Part shown: positions 17,253 to 25,173 of the stretch, one piece after another
Numbering within the stretch: the stretch's first letter is position 1
Layout: each line of letters opens with the position of its first letter
Assembly (NCBI GenBank): GCA_902774325.1
Contig: CACYIC010000013.1
Span: 1 to 47,614, forward strand
Reading direction: 5' to 3'
From: an uncultured Ruminococcus sp.
GTDB taxonomy: Bacteria > Bacillota > Clostridia > Oscillospirales > Acutalibacteraceae
DNA length: 47,614 bases
The notes under the pieces: generated by a model
Databases searched by the model: none
What the model was told of the DNA's origin: nothing
The model's input: only the letters and a program-made list of their open reading frames with translations
Translations under genes and position numbers: made by a program

Positions 17253-19271
17253 TTACTCTTCTTCAATTTTATAGGTTTTGTCGGGAACGACCTCCAAGCC
17301 CTTTTGAGCCGGATACTGCTCGGCGCCGTCCTCTTCCCCGTTGTTGAAAATTATCTGCGGGTTCTCCCAATCCTCGGTAAGCGTATAGGAATAACGTCCG
17401 TCGCTTTCCTTTGTCATATCGCAGCCGGGCCAATAGAGATTTTCGTCGCCGTCTCTGTTGTAGACGTAGGCGCAGATCTTGTCTCCCCAATTCTCGGGAG
17501 CCTCAAAATAAACCTTGGCGCCTCTTTTGACCTCATAATTGGTGACAAAGGTTATTTCGACTCGCTCGTAAGTCGGCGTTCCCTCGCTGTTTTCGGCAGT
17601 CAGCTCAATCGTCGCGACGTTTCCGTCGGCAGGCTTGTTCACGGTGAGCTTGTCGCCGTCCTTGTAGTCCTTTGTTTCGCCGTTGAACGTGTATTTGCCC
17701 TGCTCGGCATTTTCAAGCGTGAGGGTAAGGGTCGTTGAATCTCCCTCGATATGGAAAGCAGTATCCTCGGCTATTCCCGTATTTGCGCAGGGGGCGTACT
17801 CCTTGTATCCCTCGTTATAAAGGATAACCACGCTGTTTGGCTTGAGCGGGGAGTCGCAGGTAAGCTTTCCGCCCTTTACGGTAAACTCGGTTTTGTTGTC
17901 GATGCGGTCGATATAGGTTCCGTCCTTGAGACCGGTTTCAAAATCGACCTCGGTTTCATCCGTGGTGTTGACGATCAGCGCTCCCTTGTTTCCGCGCTCG
18001 ATCATGAGCGTCTTTGAATCGTTGTTGGGATTGAACAGCTTTTCGTCCTCTCCTACCATCGCAGTGCGGAAGAAGTTCGCGGCGCGTACCCTGGGATCCT
18101 TATACATATCGTCTCCCTGAGCGCCGATGCGGTTCATGCCCCATTCATCCTGCTGAGAGCAGCCGTAGGGACGCGAGAAAAACAGCGGAGTGCCGTCCTT
18201 GCGCGCGGCAATGATCGTCCATCCGGTAATGACCTGATCGTTTGAAAGCTCCATCCAGGTGCCGTCGTTGATATAGTTATCGTGCGACTCGACCCAGGTC
18301 ACTATATTCAGGGGCGCGTCACCGACCCAGTATTCCTTGAAATTGGCGTCGCTGACAGACTCCGAAGTCATGGCTCCGCGGATACGGCTGCCGTAGGCGC
18401 TGGCGGTCGTCCTTCCGATAGCCTCGATATAATCGGCAAGTCTGTCGTTGCCGCCCTGGAGCACCTCTCCGTAGATAAAGAGCTTGTCGGCGTTGTCTAC
18501 GTCCTTGGTAACTCTCTCCCAGAAGTTATTTTTGAAGCCGTCGTCCTCCTTCGGGTCATCGGGAAGTCCGATATGCTTGGCGGTATCATAGCGGAAGCCG
18601 TCGGCTCCGCAGGCGATGCAGTCGTTGATATATTTAAGGAAGTATTCCTGGAACGACGGACGCTCGGTATTGATATCAGGCAAGCCGCCCATCTTCGCGG
18701 TAGTACAGGAAAGGCGGTCGCTGTAATCGGTGATATCCTTTGAGTTGTTTTTGTGATAGAGAAGCTCAAGGCTGCCGCCGCCCGCGTCGATCAGATCCTG
18801 AGAGACCGATTTGAGGTCCGGCGTAGTATGGTTGGCGATAACATCAACAAGCACCTTTATTCCGTATTTATCCGCTTCCTTGCACAGAGCGATAAACTCA
18901 TCGCGGGTGCCGAGCTGATAGTTGCCGATCTTAAAATCGGTGGGCTGGTAGTGGTAGTACCATTTTCCGTCGCCGTAAAGCTCCATGCCGCCGTCCTCAC
19001 CCACAAGGCACTCGTTTATCGGAGAGGTCTGGACAGCCGAAAAGCCCGCCGCGGCGATATCAGCCATAGAATTTGTGATGGTTTTAAAATCCCAGCTGAA
19101 TGCCTGGAGGATGGTTCCGTTCGCCATATCGTCCGGATGAGCGAATTTCACGCCGTCGGATTGCGAGCCGCTGCCGCCGTTATCGGTATTCTTATCACAG
19201 CCGACCAGAGCGGCGCAAGAACCGAACGCCGTCAATGCCGCCAGAACCGCAATTATAATTCTTTTATGCAA
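17253..19271 (-). CDS. Lipoprotein alpha-amylase (GH13) with C-terminal starch-binding module
   Basis: This enzyme hydrolyses alpha-1,4 glucans at the cell surface. A lipoprotein signal with lipobox ALVGC (C25) is followed by a Gly/Ser linker. The GH13 barrel (about 45-400) has nucleophile D229 (GFRYDTAKH), acid/base E269 (YGEV) and stabiliser D331 (ESHDNY). An all-beta domain C, an Ig-like segment (about 490-585) and a C-terminal starch-binding module (about 590-672, VYFEAPENWGDKICAYVYN) like CBM26 follow. The start is TTG with AAGGTG 7 bases upstream. Lgt, encoded at 23013-23888, would lipidate it. The downstream SseB-domain gene is probably in the same transcript. Confidence 0.93.
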   Translation of the reverse strand: MHKRIIIAVLAALTAFGSCAALVGCDKNTDNGGSGSQSDGVKFAHPDDMANGTILQAFSWDFKTITNSMADIAAAGFSAVQTSPINECLVGEDGGMELYGDGKWYYHYQPTDFKIGNYQLGTRDEFIALCKEADKYGIKVLVDVIANHTTPDLKSVSQDLIDAGGGSLELLYHKNNSKDITDYSDRLSCTTAKMGGLPDINTERPSFQEYFLKYINDCIACGADGFRYDTAKHIGLPDDPKEDDGFKNNFWERVTKDVDNADKLFIYGEVLQGGNDRLADYIEAIGRTTASAYGSRIRGAMTSESVSDANFKEYWVGDAPLNIVTWVESHDNYINDGTWMELSNDQVITGWTIIAARKDGTPLFFSRPYGCSQQDEWGMNRIGAQGDDMYKDPRVRAANFFRTAMVGEDEKLFNPNNDSKTLMIERGNKGALIVNTTDETEVDFETGLKDGTYIDRIDNKTEFTVKGGKLTCDSPLKPNSVVILYNEGYKEYAPCANTGIAEDTAFHIEGDSTTLTLTLENAEQGKYTFNGETKDYKDGDKLTVNKPADGNVATIELTAENSEGTPTYERVEITFVTNYEVKRGAKVYFEAPENWGDKICAYVYNRDGDENLYWPGCDMTKESDGRYSYTLTEDWENPQIIFNNGEEDGAEQYPAQKGLEVVPDKTYKIEEE

Positions 19272-19303
19272 AATAAATCACCTTCCTTTAGTACTTTTAA
19301 AGT

Positions 19304-19322
19304 ATTATATCATAGTATATCA
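19304..19322 (-). promoter_or_regulatory. Extended -10 promoter elements of the amylase operon (two in tandem)
   Basis: On the minus strand, TGATATAAT (19312-19304) is a consensus extended -10 element. A near copy, TGATATACT (19322-19314), lies 10 bases upstream. The -35 region is only T-rich. Together they predict transcription starts about 25-40 bases before the amylase start. I see no good catabolite-response element match nearby. The rest of 19323-19421 is AT-rich with no gene. Confidence 0.65.
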
Positions 19323-19421
19323 TAAAACAAAAAAGAATTAAATAGTTTTTAGCTTTTTTATACAAATATTTTTTGTTCCATCTTTGGTTCATAAATTCAT
19401 ACGAATATATTTATCAACGAC

Positions 19422-19445
19422 AAAAGGCACCGCCGAAGCGATGCC
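19422..19445 (-). terminator. Rho-independent terminator of the obgE-mrnC unit
   Basis: Minus-strand stem GGCATCGC / GCGGTGCC with one G-U pair and a 4-base loop is followed by TTTT. It lies 20 bases after the mrnC stop. Confidence 0.8.
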
Positions 19446-19465
19446 GTATATCCGTATTATAGGTA

Positions 19466-19846
19466 TCAAGATAAGGACAGGGCAAAAAGCTCTTTTACCC
19501 GTTCATGATCTCCGTTGATATGCAGATATCCGAAAAGCGCCTCCAAGCCCGTCGCGCTGTGATAATCGGCGACCGAGCCGTTTTTTGGGGTGCATTTCGG
19601 CGCGGCGTTCCTTCCCCTCTTATAAACCGCGATTTCTTTTTCCGTCATGCTGCCCATGAGCTTTTCGGCGATCCGCGCCTGAGCCGAGCAGTTGACAACT
19701 GAAACCTTTTCTCTGTTCAGCTCACCGACCGGACGGTTCGCCTGTGATACCAGCATATCGCGCACGAGCAGATCAAAAACCGCGTCCCCGACAAAGGCGA
19801 GCGTCAGCGGACAATATTCATCCGCTTTGGTTCGGCTGTTTTCCAT
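19466..19846 (-). CDS. mrnC: Mini-ribonuclease III
   Basis: Mini-III is a homodimeric RNase III-like enzyme lacking the dsRNA-binding domain; in Bacillus it matures 23S rRNA ends. The 126-residue product has the RNase III signature LTLAFVGDAVFDLLVRD (residues 13-29) and the second metal-binding motif YHSATGLEALFGYLH. The ATG at 19846 is preferred over a GTG at 19855 because GGAG lies 8 bases before it. The ribosome binding site overlaps the obgE stop, so translation is probably coupled. Confidence 0.93.
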   Translation of the reverse strand: MENSRTKADEYCPLTLAFVGDAVFDLLVRDMLVSQANRPVGELNREKVSVVNCSAQARIAEKLMGSMTEKEIAVYKRGRNAAPKCTPKNGSVADYHSATGLEALFGYLHINGDHERVKELFALSLS

Positions 19847-19851
19847 GCAGA

Positions 19852-21123
19852 TCACTCCATAAAATCAAATTCAAGATCATAGATCGAAACGGTGTCGCCG
19901 TCGTTGCAGCCCTTTTCGCGGAGAGCGTCGATCACGCCGCCGTTAGTGAGTACCTTCTGGAAATAATTGAGGCTCTCGTAATCGTCGAAATTAATGCCGC
20001 GCATTACCTGGAGCAGCCAATCCGCTTCGACAACGTAGATTCCGTTATCGTTCCTTACGGTCACGCTGTGGTCGTCAAAGTCCTCGAGCGTCTTTACCGG
20101 AGCGGGCTCGGGCTCATATTTGGTGATGGGAGGAAGCTGAGAAAGCATCTCCCGGATTTTATTTAGCAGCGGGTCGACGTCATAGCGGATAGCCGCCATG
20201 ATCGGGAAGAAGTCATAGCCCTTTGAATTGACATATTTTTTGAATTCCTCTATCTGCTCGTCGGTCGCCATGTCACATTTATTTCCCGCGACGATCATCG
20301 GACGCTCGGCGAGCTCGGGATTGAATTTTTCCAGCTCGGAATTGATGGTTTCAAAATCCTCGATTGGATCTCTGCCCTCGCTGCCCGATACGTCAACGAT
20401 ATGGACAAGCATGCGGCAGCGCTCAACATGGCGCAGGAATTGGTGTCCGAGTCCGGTTCCCTGCCACGCGCCCTCGATAAGTCCGGGGATATCCGCCATG
20501 ACGAAGGACGAGCCCTCGCCCATCGAAACCACCCCGAGCACAGGCGTGATCGTTGTAAAATGGTAATTGCCGATCTCGGGCTTCGCCTGGGAGACTACCG
20601 AAACAAGGGTGCTCTTTCCGACGTTCGGATATCCGACCAAGCCGACGTCGGCAAGCAGCTTGAGCTCGAGAACGACGTCGAATTCCTCGCCGGGCAGACC
20701 GGGCTTGGCAAATCGGGGAACCTGACGCACGGGAGTCGCAAAATGAGTATTTCCCCAGCCGCCCTTGCCGCCCTTCGCGACGATGTGAGGCTCGCTGTCG
20801 GAAATATCGGCGAGGATCCTGTCGGTGCTTTCCTCTTTTACAAGAGTTCCCATCGGGACGCGGATGATAAGATCCTCGGCGTTCTTGCCCCTGCACCTGC
20901 CTCCTTTGCCGTTTTCTCCCCGCTTAGCGACGTATTTGCGCTTGTAGCGGAAGTCTGCGAGAGTCGAAAGGTTGGTATCCGCGACAAAAACGATGTTTCC
21001 GCCCCTGCCGCCGTCGCCGCCATCGGGACCGCCCGCCGCGACATATTTTTCGCGGTGGAAGGCTACAGCGCCGTTGCCGCCGTCTCCCGCCTTGATCTTT
21101 ATATGTGCCTTATCTACAAACAT
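19852..21123 (-). CDS. obgE: GTPase Obg/CgtA
   Basis: Obg is an essential GTPase of large ribosomal subunit assembly. The 423-residue protein has the glycine-rich Obg fold (residues 1-157, GDGGNGAVAFHREKY, GGPDGGDGGRGG) and a G domain with P-loop GYPNVGKST (163-171). Switch II DIPGLIEGA and NKCD are also present. A C-terminal OCT domain (about 345-423, DNGIYVVEADWLLQVMRGINFDD) is typical of Gram-positive Obg. GAGGTG precedes the ATG. The gene follows rpmA after a terminator-like hairpin and is the usual neighbour of rplU-prp-rpmA. Confidence 0.98.
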   Translation of the reverse strand: MFVDKAHIKIKAGDGGNGAVAFHREKYVAAGGPDGGDGGRGGNIVFVADTNLSTLADFRYKRKYVAKRGENGKGGRCRGKNAEDLIIRVPMGTLVKEESTDRILADISDSEPHIVAKGGKGGWGNTHFATPVRQVPRFAKPGLPGEEFDVVLELKLLADVGLVGYPNVGKSTLVSVVSQAKPEIGNYHFTTITPVLGVVSMGEGSSFVMADIPGLIEGAWQGTGLGHQFLRHVERCRMLVHIVDVSGSEGRDPIEDFETINSELEKFNPELAERPMIVAGNKCDMATDEQIEEFKKYVNSKGYDFFPIMAAIRYDVDPLLNKIREMLSQLPPITKYEPEPAPVKTLEDFDDHSVTVRNDNGIYVVEADWLLQVMRGINFDDYESLNYFQKVLTNGGVIDALREKGCNDGDTVSIYDLEFDFME

Positions 21124-21138
21124 AAAAACACCTCAAAC

Positions 21139-21164
21139 AAAAAGGGCGGATATCAAATCCACCC
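21139..21164 (-). terminator. Terminator/attenuator between rpmA and obgE
   Basis: Minus-strand stem GGGTGGAT / ATCCGCCC (one G-U pair) is followed by TTTTTG, 15 bases before the obgE start. No promoter fits between it and obgE, so it probably reduces rather than blocks transcription from the L21 promoter. Confidence 0.75.
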
Positions 21165-21179
21165 TCAATAGCTTATTAC

Positions 21180-21464
21180 TTACTGCTCAACAGGATAAAC
21201 GCTGGCGCGCTTTCTGTCCTTGCCGACGCGCTCGAATCTGAGAACGCCGTCAATCTTCGCAAATAATGTGTCGTCAGAGCCTCTGCCGACGTTTGCGCCG
21301 GGATGAATGTGAGTTCCTCTCTGCTTAACAAGGATGTTGCCCGCGAGAACCTGCTGTCCGTCCGCGCGCTTTACGCCGAGACGCTTTGATTCGCTGTCAC
21401 GGCCGTTCTTTGTGGAACCCATACCTTTTTTATGAGCGAATAACTGGATGTTTATTTTAAGCAT
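21180..21464 (-). CDS. rpmA: 50S ribosomal protein L27, with Prp-cleavable N-terminus
   Basis: L27 contacts the peptidyl-transferase centre through its N-terminus. The 94-residue product begins [21 protein letters not shown]. The extension ending in QLF is the Firmicutes type removed by the protease Prp between F9 and A10, exposing AHKKG. The start at 21464 fits this extension and is preceded by GGAGGTG (21478-21472). The frame stays open further upstream into prp, but those codons do not resemble L27. It begins 4 bases after the prp stop. Confidence 0.97.
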   Translation of the reverse strand: MLKINIQLFAHKKGMGSTKNGRDSESKRLGVKRADGQQVLAGNILVKQRGTHIHPGANVGRGSDDTLFAKIDGVLRFERVGKDRKRASVYPVEQ

Positions 21465-21468
21465 TACC

Positions 21469-21786
21469 TTACACCTCCGAAATTTGAATCTTAATAAATT
21501 GCTTGTACTCTTGTGAAAGAGCGGAAAAATGGAGCAGCAGCCCGTCAAGAGTTACTCTTGCCTGCCGTGCCTGTTCGGGTGATACGGACAATTTGAGATA
21601 TCCGTCGCCCTCGGTGATCTGTGCGTCTATTTTCTGCACCTCGGTGATCGTATTTGCCGCCATGATCGCCGCCGAGCTCAATGCCGAGCAGACGATATCG
21701 CTGCCTTCCTCGGAATAATCCGAGTGACCGCTCATTTCAAAGCCGCAAATCAGACCTCCGTCCACCGTGAAGATCACCTTCGTCAT
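21469..21786 (-). CDS. prp: Ribosomal processing cysteine protease Prp
   Basis: Prp (YsxB family) removes the N-terminal extension of L27. The 105-residue product has the catalytic pair H21 (SGHSDY) and C33 (DIVCSALS) in the expected spacing. The ATG overlaps the rplU stop by one base (TAATG), which selects this start over an upstream in-frame codon. The gene lies between its substrate rpmA and rplU, the usual Firmicutes order. Confidence 0.95.
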   Translation of the reverse strand: MTKVIFTVDGGLICGFEMSGHSDYSEEGSDIVCSALSSAAIMAANTITEVQKIDAQITEGDGYLKLSVSPEQARQARVTLDGLLLHFSALSQEYKQFIKIQISEV

Positions 21787-22094
21787 TACGCCTCGATGGA
21801 AGTGATCTTGACCTGAGTGTAAGGCTGTCTGTGACCCTTGCACTTCTTCTCGCCCTTCTTGGGCTTGTAGGTAGCGACACGGATCTTTTTGCCTTTACCG
21901 TTCTTGAGAACCTCTGCCGTAACCTTGGCGCCCTCAACAAAGGGAGTGCCTACCTTGATACCGTCGTCTGTGCCGACAGCAACAACATCAAAGGTCACAG
22001 TGTCGTTTGCTTCAACGTCAAGCTTCTCAACAAAGATAACTTCATCAGTAGTTACCTTGTACTGCTTGCCGCCTGTCTGAATTACTGCGTACAT
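21786..22094 (-). CDS. rplU: 50S ribosomal protein L21
   Basis: L21 binds 23S rRNA and L20. The 102-residue product is full length, with MYAVIQTGGKQYKV at the N-terminus and the signature KIRVATYKPKKGEKKCKGHRQPYTQVKI at the C-terminus. It is the first gene of the rplU-prp-rpmA-obgE-mrnC unit, under a near-consensus promoter and a structured leader. Confidence 0.98.
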   Translation of the reverse strand: MYAVIQTGGKQYKVTTDEVIFVEKLDVEANDTVTFDVVAVGTDDGIKVGTPFVEGAKVTAEVLKNGKGKKIRVATYKPKKGEKKCKGHRQPYTQVKITSIEA

Positions 22095-22171
22095 ACTTTC
22101 AATCCTTTACAATGGGCTCGCTATCCGCGGGTGAACCGGCGAACGGTTTCTTGCGACCCGCAATATGCGGC
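22095..22171 (-). ncRNA. L21 leader RNA (autoregulatory 5' UTR)
   Basis: Between the promoter and rplU the transcript can fold as an outer stem GCGGGT/ACCCGC around an inner stem AACCG-UUCG-CCGGUU. The hairpin CCGCAUAUUGCGG lies near the 5' end. Gram-positive rplU genes carry a conserved L21 leader thought to bind the ribosomal protein. Placement and nested stems fit that family; no covariance model was run. Confidence 0.7.
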
Positions 22172-22177
22172 TTATAT

Positions 22178-22206
22178 ACTATATCACAAACACAAGGGCT
22201 TGTCAA
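22178..22206 (-). promoter_or_regulatory. Strong sigma-A promoter of the rplU operon
   Basis: Minus-strand TTGACA (22206-22201), a 17-base spacer and TATAGT (22183-22178), with an upstream TG making an extended -10. It starts 10 bases after the folD stop; no terminator is visible there, so folD transcripts may run into rplU. Confidence 0.92.
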
Positions 22207-22216
22207 CAGTTTTTTC

Positions 22217-23071
22217 TTATTTGATATTATTCTGCAGCTTGAACGCCTTTAAGGTGTTCTTCATGAGGGTCGCTATCGTCATCGGGCCGACGCCGCCGGG
22301 CACGGGCGTTATGTATGAGCACTTGTCTTTGACGTTCTCAAAGTCAACGTCTCCGCAGAGCTTGCCGTTTTCATCCCTGTCCATTCCGACGTCGATGACC
22401 ACCGCGCCCTCCTTGACCATATCGGCGGTAACGAACTTGGGTCTGCCGACTGCGGCTACGAGGATATCCGCGCGCAGGCAAACCTCCCTGAGATTCCTTG
22501 TGCGGCTGTGGCAGATCGTCACGGTGCCGTTTTCATGGAGCAGGAGCATTCCCATAGGCTTGCCGACGATGTTGCTTCTTCCGATAACCACGCACTCTCT
22601 GCCCTCGACAGGGATATCGTACGAATGGAGCATCTCCATAACTCCCGCGGGCGTGCAGGGCAGAAAATCGTACTCGCCGAGCATTATCTTTCCGACGTTT
22701 ACCGCGTGGAAGGCGTCTACATCCTTTTGAGGATCGATCGATTCGATCACCGCCTTGTCGTCGAGGTGCTTGGGCAGGGGAAGCTGAACCAGAATACCGT
22801 TGATATCCTTTTTCCCGTTGAGAGTGTTCACCAAATCAAGAAGCTCCTCCTGGGTCGTCTCGGCGGGAAGCGCATATTCCTCGGAGCGAAATCCCACAAG
22901 CTCGCAGGCTTTCTTTTTATTGTTGACATATACTCTCGACGCCGGGTCGTCGCCTACGATAACGACAGCAAGACCCGGGGTTATTCCGTAATTCTTTACC
23001 AGAGCCTCGGTTTCAAGCCTTACGCTTTCTTTTACCTGAGCCGATACCTTTTTTCCGTCTATAATTTGCAT
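22217..23071 (-). CDS. folD: Bifunctional methylenetetrahydrofolate dehydrogenase/cyclohydrolase
   Basis: FolD interconverts 5,10-methylene-, methenyl- and 10-formyl-tetrahydrofolate. The 284-residue product has the family motifs YVNNKKKACELVGF (catalytic lysine), NGILVQLPLP, GRSNIVGKPM and PVPGGVGPMTIATL. GGAGG lies about 10 bases before the ATG. The start is 59 bases inside the lgt frame. It is the last gene of the ymfF-ymfH-lgt-folD unit. Confidence 0.97.
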   Translation of the reverse strand: MQIIDGKKVSAQVKESVRLETEALVKNYGITPGLAVVIVGDDPASRVYVNNKKKACELVGFRSEEYALPAETTQEELLDLVNTLNGKKDINGILVQLPLPKHLDDKAVIESIDPQKDVDAFHAVNVGKIMLGEYDFLPCTPAGVMEMLHSYDIPVEGRECVVIGRSNIVGKPMGMLLLHENGTVTICHSRTRNLREVCLRADILVAAVGRPKFVTADMVKEGAVVIDVGMDRDENGKLCGDVDFENVKDKCSYITPVPGGVGPMTIATLMKNTLKAFKLQNNIK

Positions 23072-23888
23072 AGAAGGGATCCTCCTTTTTGATGTTTACG
23101 ATCAGCATGATGACGCCGATGATAAAAATGACCAATGAAAGCAACTGAGAAACTCTCACGGGATAACCGAAAAGCTCAAAATGCGCGTACAGGCTGTCCG
23201 TGCGCAGACCTTCCACCAGCATACGCTCGAAGCCGTACCATACGAGATACATATAAAAGATCTGACCGGGATAGCGCTGGCGATATTTTCCGTAGAAATG
23301 CAGGATCACAAAGCCCAGCAGACACCACAGCGACTCATAGAGGAAGCAGGGATGCACCGCGACTCCGCCTGTGCCCTCGCTCACCATGCGCCACGGCAGA
23401 TCGGTGGCGGTGCCGAACGCCTCCTGATTGAAGAAGTTGCCCCAGCGACCGATTCCCTGACCGATCAAAAAGCTTATAAGGGTGATATCGAGGATCGGCA
23501 GCAGCTTCATCTTCTGGATCTTCGCCACGATCAAGCCGCCCAGAAGCGCGCCGATTATTCCGCCGTAGATCGCCAAACCGCCTTCATGTATCTTGAAGAT
23601 GTTGACAAAATTTCCGGGCGTAAAATATTCATCCCATCTGAAAATGCAGAAATAGAGCCTCGCGCCGATGATCCCGCAGACTATGCCGACCAGAACGCAG
23701 TTGAAAAGCTTGTTCCAGTTCACATTGTAGCGCTCGTGGCTTCTCCACGCGTAGAGAATGGAAAGAAGAAGCCCGCACATGATGATAAGACCGTACCAAT
23801 AGATCTTGAAATCTCCGATCTGAAAGGCGACTCGGCTGATCTGAAAGGACCAGCCAAAGCCGGGAAAGGAAACATTGAAAATATCCAT
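23013..23888 (-). CDS. lgt: Prolipoprotein diacylglyceryl transferase
   Basis: Lgt transfers a diacylglyceryl group to the lipobox cysteine of prolipoproteins such as the amylase in this window. The 291-residue polytopic membrane protein has about seven hydrophobic helices, the signature GRWGNFFNQEAFG, and the conserved FKIHEGGLAIYGGIIGA loop. A basic C-terminal tail (KKGIGSGKRKRKA) overlaps the start of folD by 59 bases. It begins one base after the ymfH stop. Confidence 0.97.
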   Translation of the reverse strand: MDIFNVSFPGFGWSFQISRVAFQIGDFKIYWYGLIIMCGLLLSILYAWRSHERYNVNWNKLFNCVLVGIVCGIIGARLYFCIFRWDEYFTPGNFVNIFKIHEGGLAIYGGIIGALLGGLIVAKIQKMKLLPILDITLISFLIGQGIGRWGNFFNQEAFGTATDLPWRMVSEGTGGVAVHPCFLYESLWCLLGFVILHFYGKYRQRYPGQIFYMYLVWYGFERMLVEGLRTDSLYAHFELFGYPVRVSQLLSLVIFIIGVIMLIVNIKKEDPFYANYRRKKGIGSGKRKRKA

Positions 23889-23889
23889 A

Positions 23890-25173
23890 CTACACCTCGC
23901 TGTCCGGACTCTTTACAACAGAGAGAGTGCAGTTGTTTACATCAAGCATACCGCTCAGGCGCTTTTCGACGTCCTCAAAGGACGCCTCGGCGATCGCGTC
24001 GATATGCCTGAACATCTCGTTATTGCTGAAATGATAGGCAAGGACGGAATTCGCTATGGAGCTTACGTTATTGAGCGAGGAAATGACGTCTCCGTAGACC
24101 GCTCTGCGGGCGATCTCGAACTCCTCTCTGTCCAGTCCATCGGTCTTGACCCTTGTTATATAGTCCTTTATCATTTCCGCTGCCTGCTTCGGCGCGCGGG
24201 ATTCTCCGCTGAACAGAACCGAGCAGTATCCCGGTCCCTCGAAGAGCTCATAGGCGAAGGAGCTGTTTATCAGGTTAAGATCCATCAACTCGCGGTAGAG
24301 CTTACTTGTCGGAGAAGCGAGCATAGAAAGAAGTATCTCCGTCTGAGCGAGTCCCTTTTCATCAAGCACACCCTCGGCGCGTTCCTTGAAGCCGAGATTG
24401 AACATCGGCATCATCACCGGGAAATCCTGCTCGATATAAGGCTTGACTATCTCGTAGGGCTCGTCCTCGAAATAATTGCGGATCTCGTGCTTTTCGCAGG
24501 GCTTGAGCTTTCTGTCAAGCACCCCGAGCACCTGCTCGACGGTGATATTTCCCGCGACGCACAGAGCCATATTGTTCAGATTATAGAAGGTGTTATAGCA
24601 CTCATAGAGCTTTTCGGCAGTGATCTCGGCGATCGACTCGACCGTTCCGGCGATATCTATTCTTACCGGATGGCTGTGATACATATTTTCAAGCATATTG
24701 AACATCACGCGCCATTCGGGGGAATCATCATACATTTTGATCTCCTGACCGATTATGCCCTGCTCCTTAGCGACCGTCTGAGGAGTAAAGTACGGCTCCT
24801 GGACAAAGTCGAGGAGTATTTCCAGGCTTTCCTCAAATCTGTCGGTGCAGGAAAACAGATAGCAGGTTTTCTCAAAGCTTGTATAGGCGTTGGCGCTAGC
24901 ACCGGTCTTGGCGTATTTCGCGAAGGCGTCGCCCTCCTCGCACTCAAAAAGCTTGTGCTCAAGATAATGGGCTATTCCGTCGGGAACGGTGATCTTTTCC
25001 CCGCCGTCGAGCGAGAAGCAGGTGTTGATGCTGCCGTAGTTGGTTCCGATGATGGCGTAGATCGAGCGGTAGCCCTCCTTGGGATAAACATAAACGGTCA
25101 GCCCCGAGTCGTGAGATATTTCAAAATAACTGTCGCCCGCGCGGTCGGATCTGATTTCTCGGATATTCATCAC
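23890..25173 (-). CDS. ymfH: M16-family peptidase homologue with intact zinc motif (YmfH-like)
   Basis: This 427-residue insulinase-type protein has the inverted zinc motif HYLEH at about residues 67-71, followed by KLFECEEGDAFAKYAKTGASANAYTSFEKTCY, as in active M16 subunits. In Bacillus the ymfF-ymfH genes neighbour ymfI, which has been linked to EF-P 5-aminopentanol modification; the role of the peptidase pair is not clear. It overlaps ymfF by 4 bases and pairs with it as catalytic partner. Confidence 0.88.
   Translation of the reverse strand: MMNIREIRSDRAGDSYFEISHDSGLTVYVYPKEGYRSIYAIIGTNYGSINTCFSLDGGEKITVPDGIAHYLEHKLFECEEGDAFAKYAKTGASANAYTSFEKTCYLFSCTDRFEESLEILLDFVQEPYFTPQTVAKEQGIIGQEIKMYDDSPEWRVMFNMLENMYHSHPVRIDIAGTVESIAEITAEKLYECYNTFYNLNNMALCVAGNITVEQVLGVLDRKLKPCEKHEIRNYFEDEPYEIVKPYIEQDFPVMMPMFNLGFKERAEGVLDEKGLAQTEILLSMLASPTSKLYRELMDLNLINSSFAYELFEGPGYCSVLFSGESRAPKQAAEMIKDYITRVKTDGLDREEFEIARRAVYGDVISSLNNVSSIANSVLAYHFSNNEMFRHIDAIAEASFEDVEKRLSGMLDVNNCTLSVVKSPDSEV

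Noticed and set aside
21465-21548. N-terminally extended L27 reading frame
   Set aside because: The frame is open into prp, but the extra residues do not resemble L27 and a good ribosome binding site marks the start at 21464.
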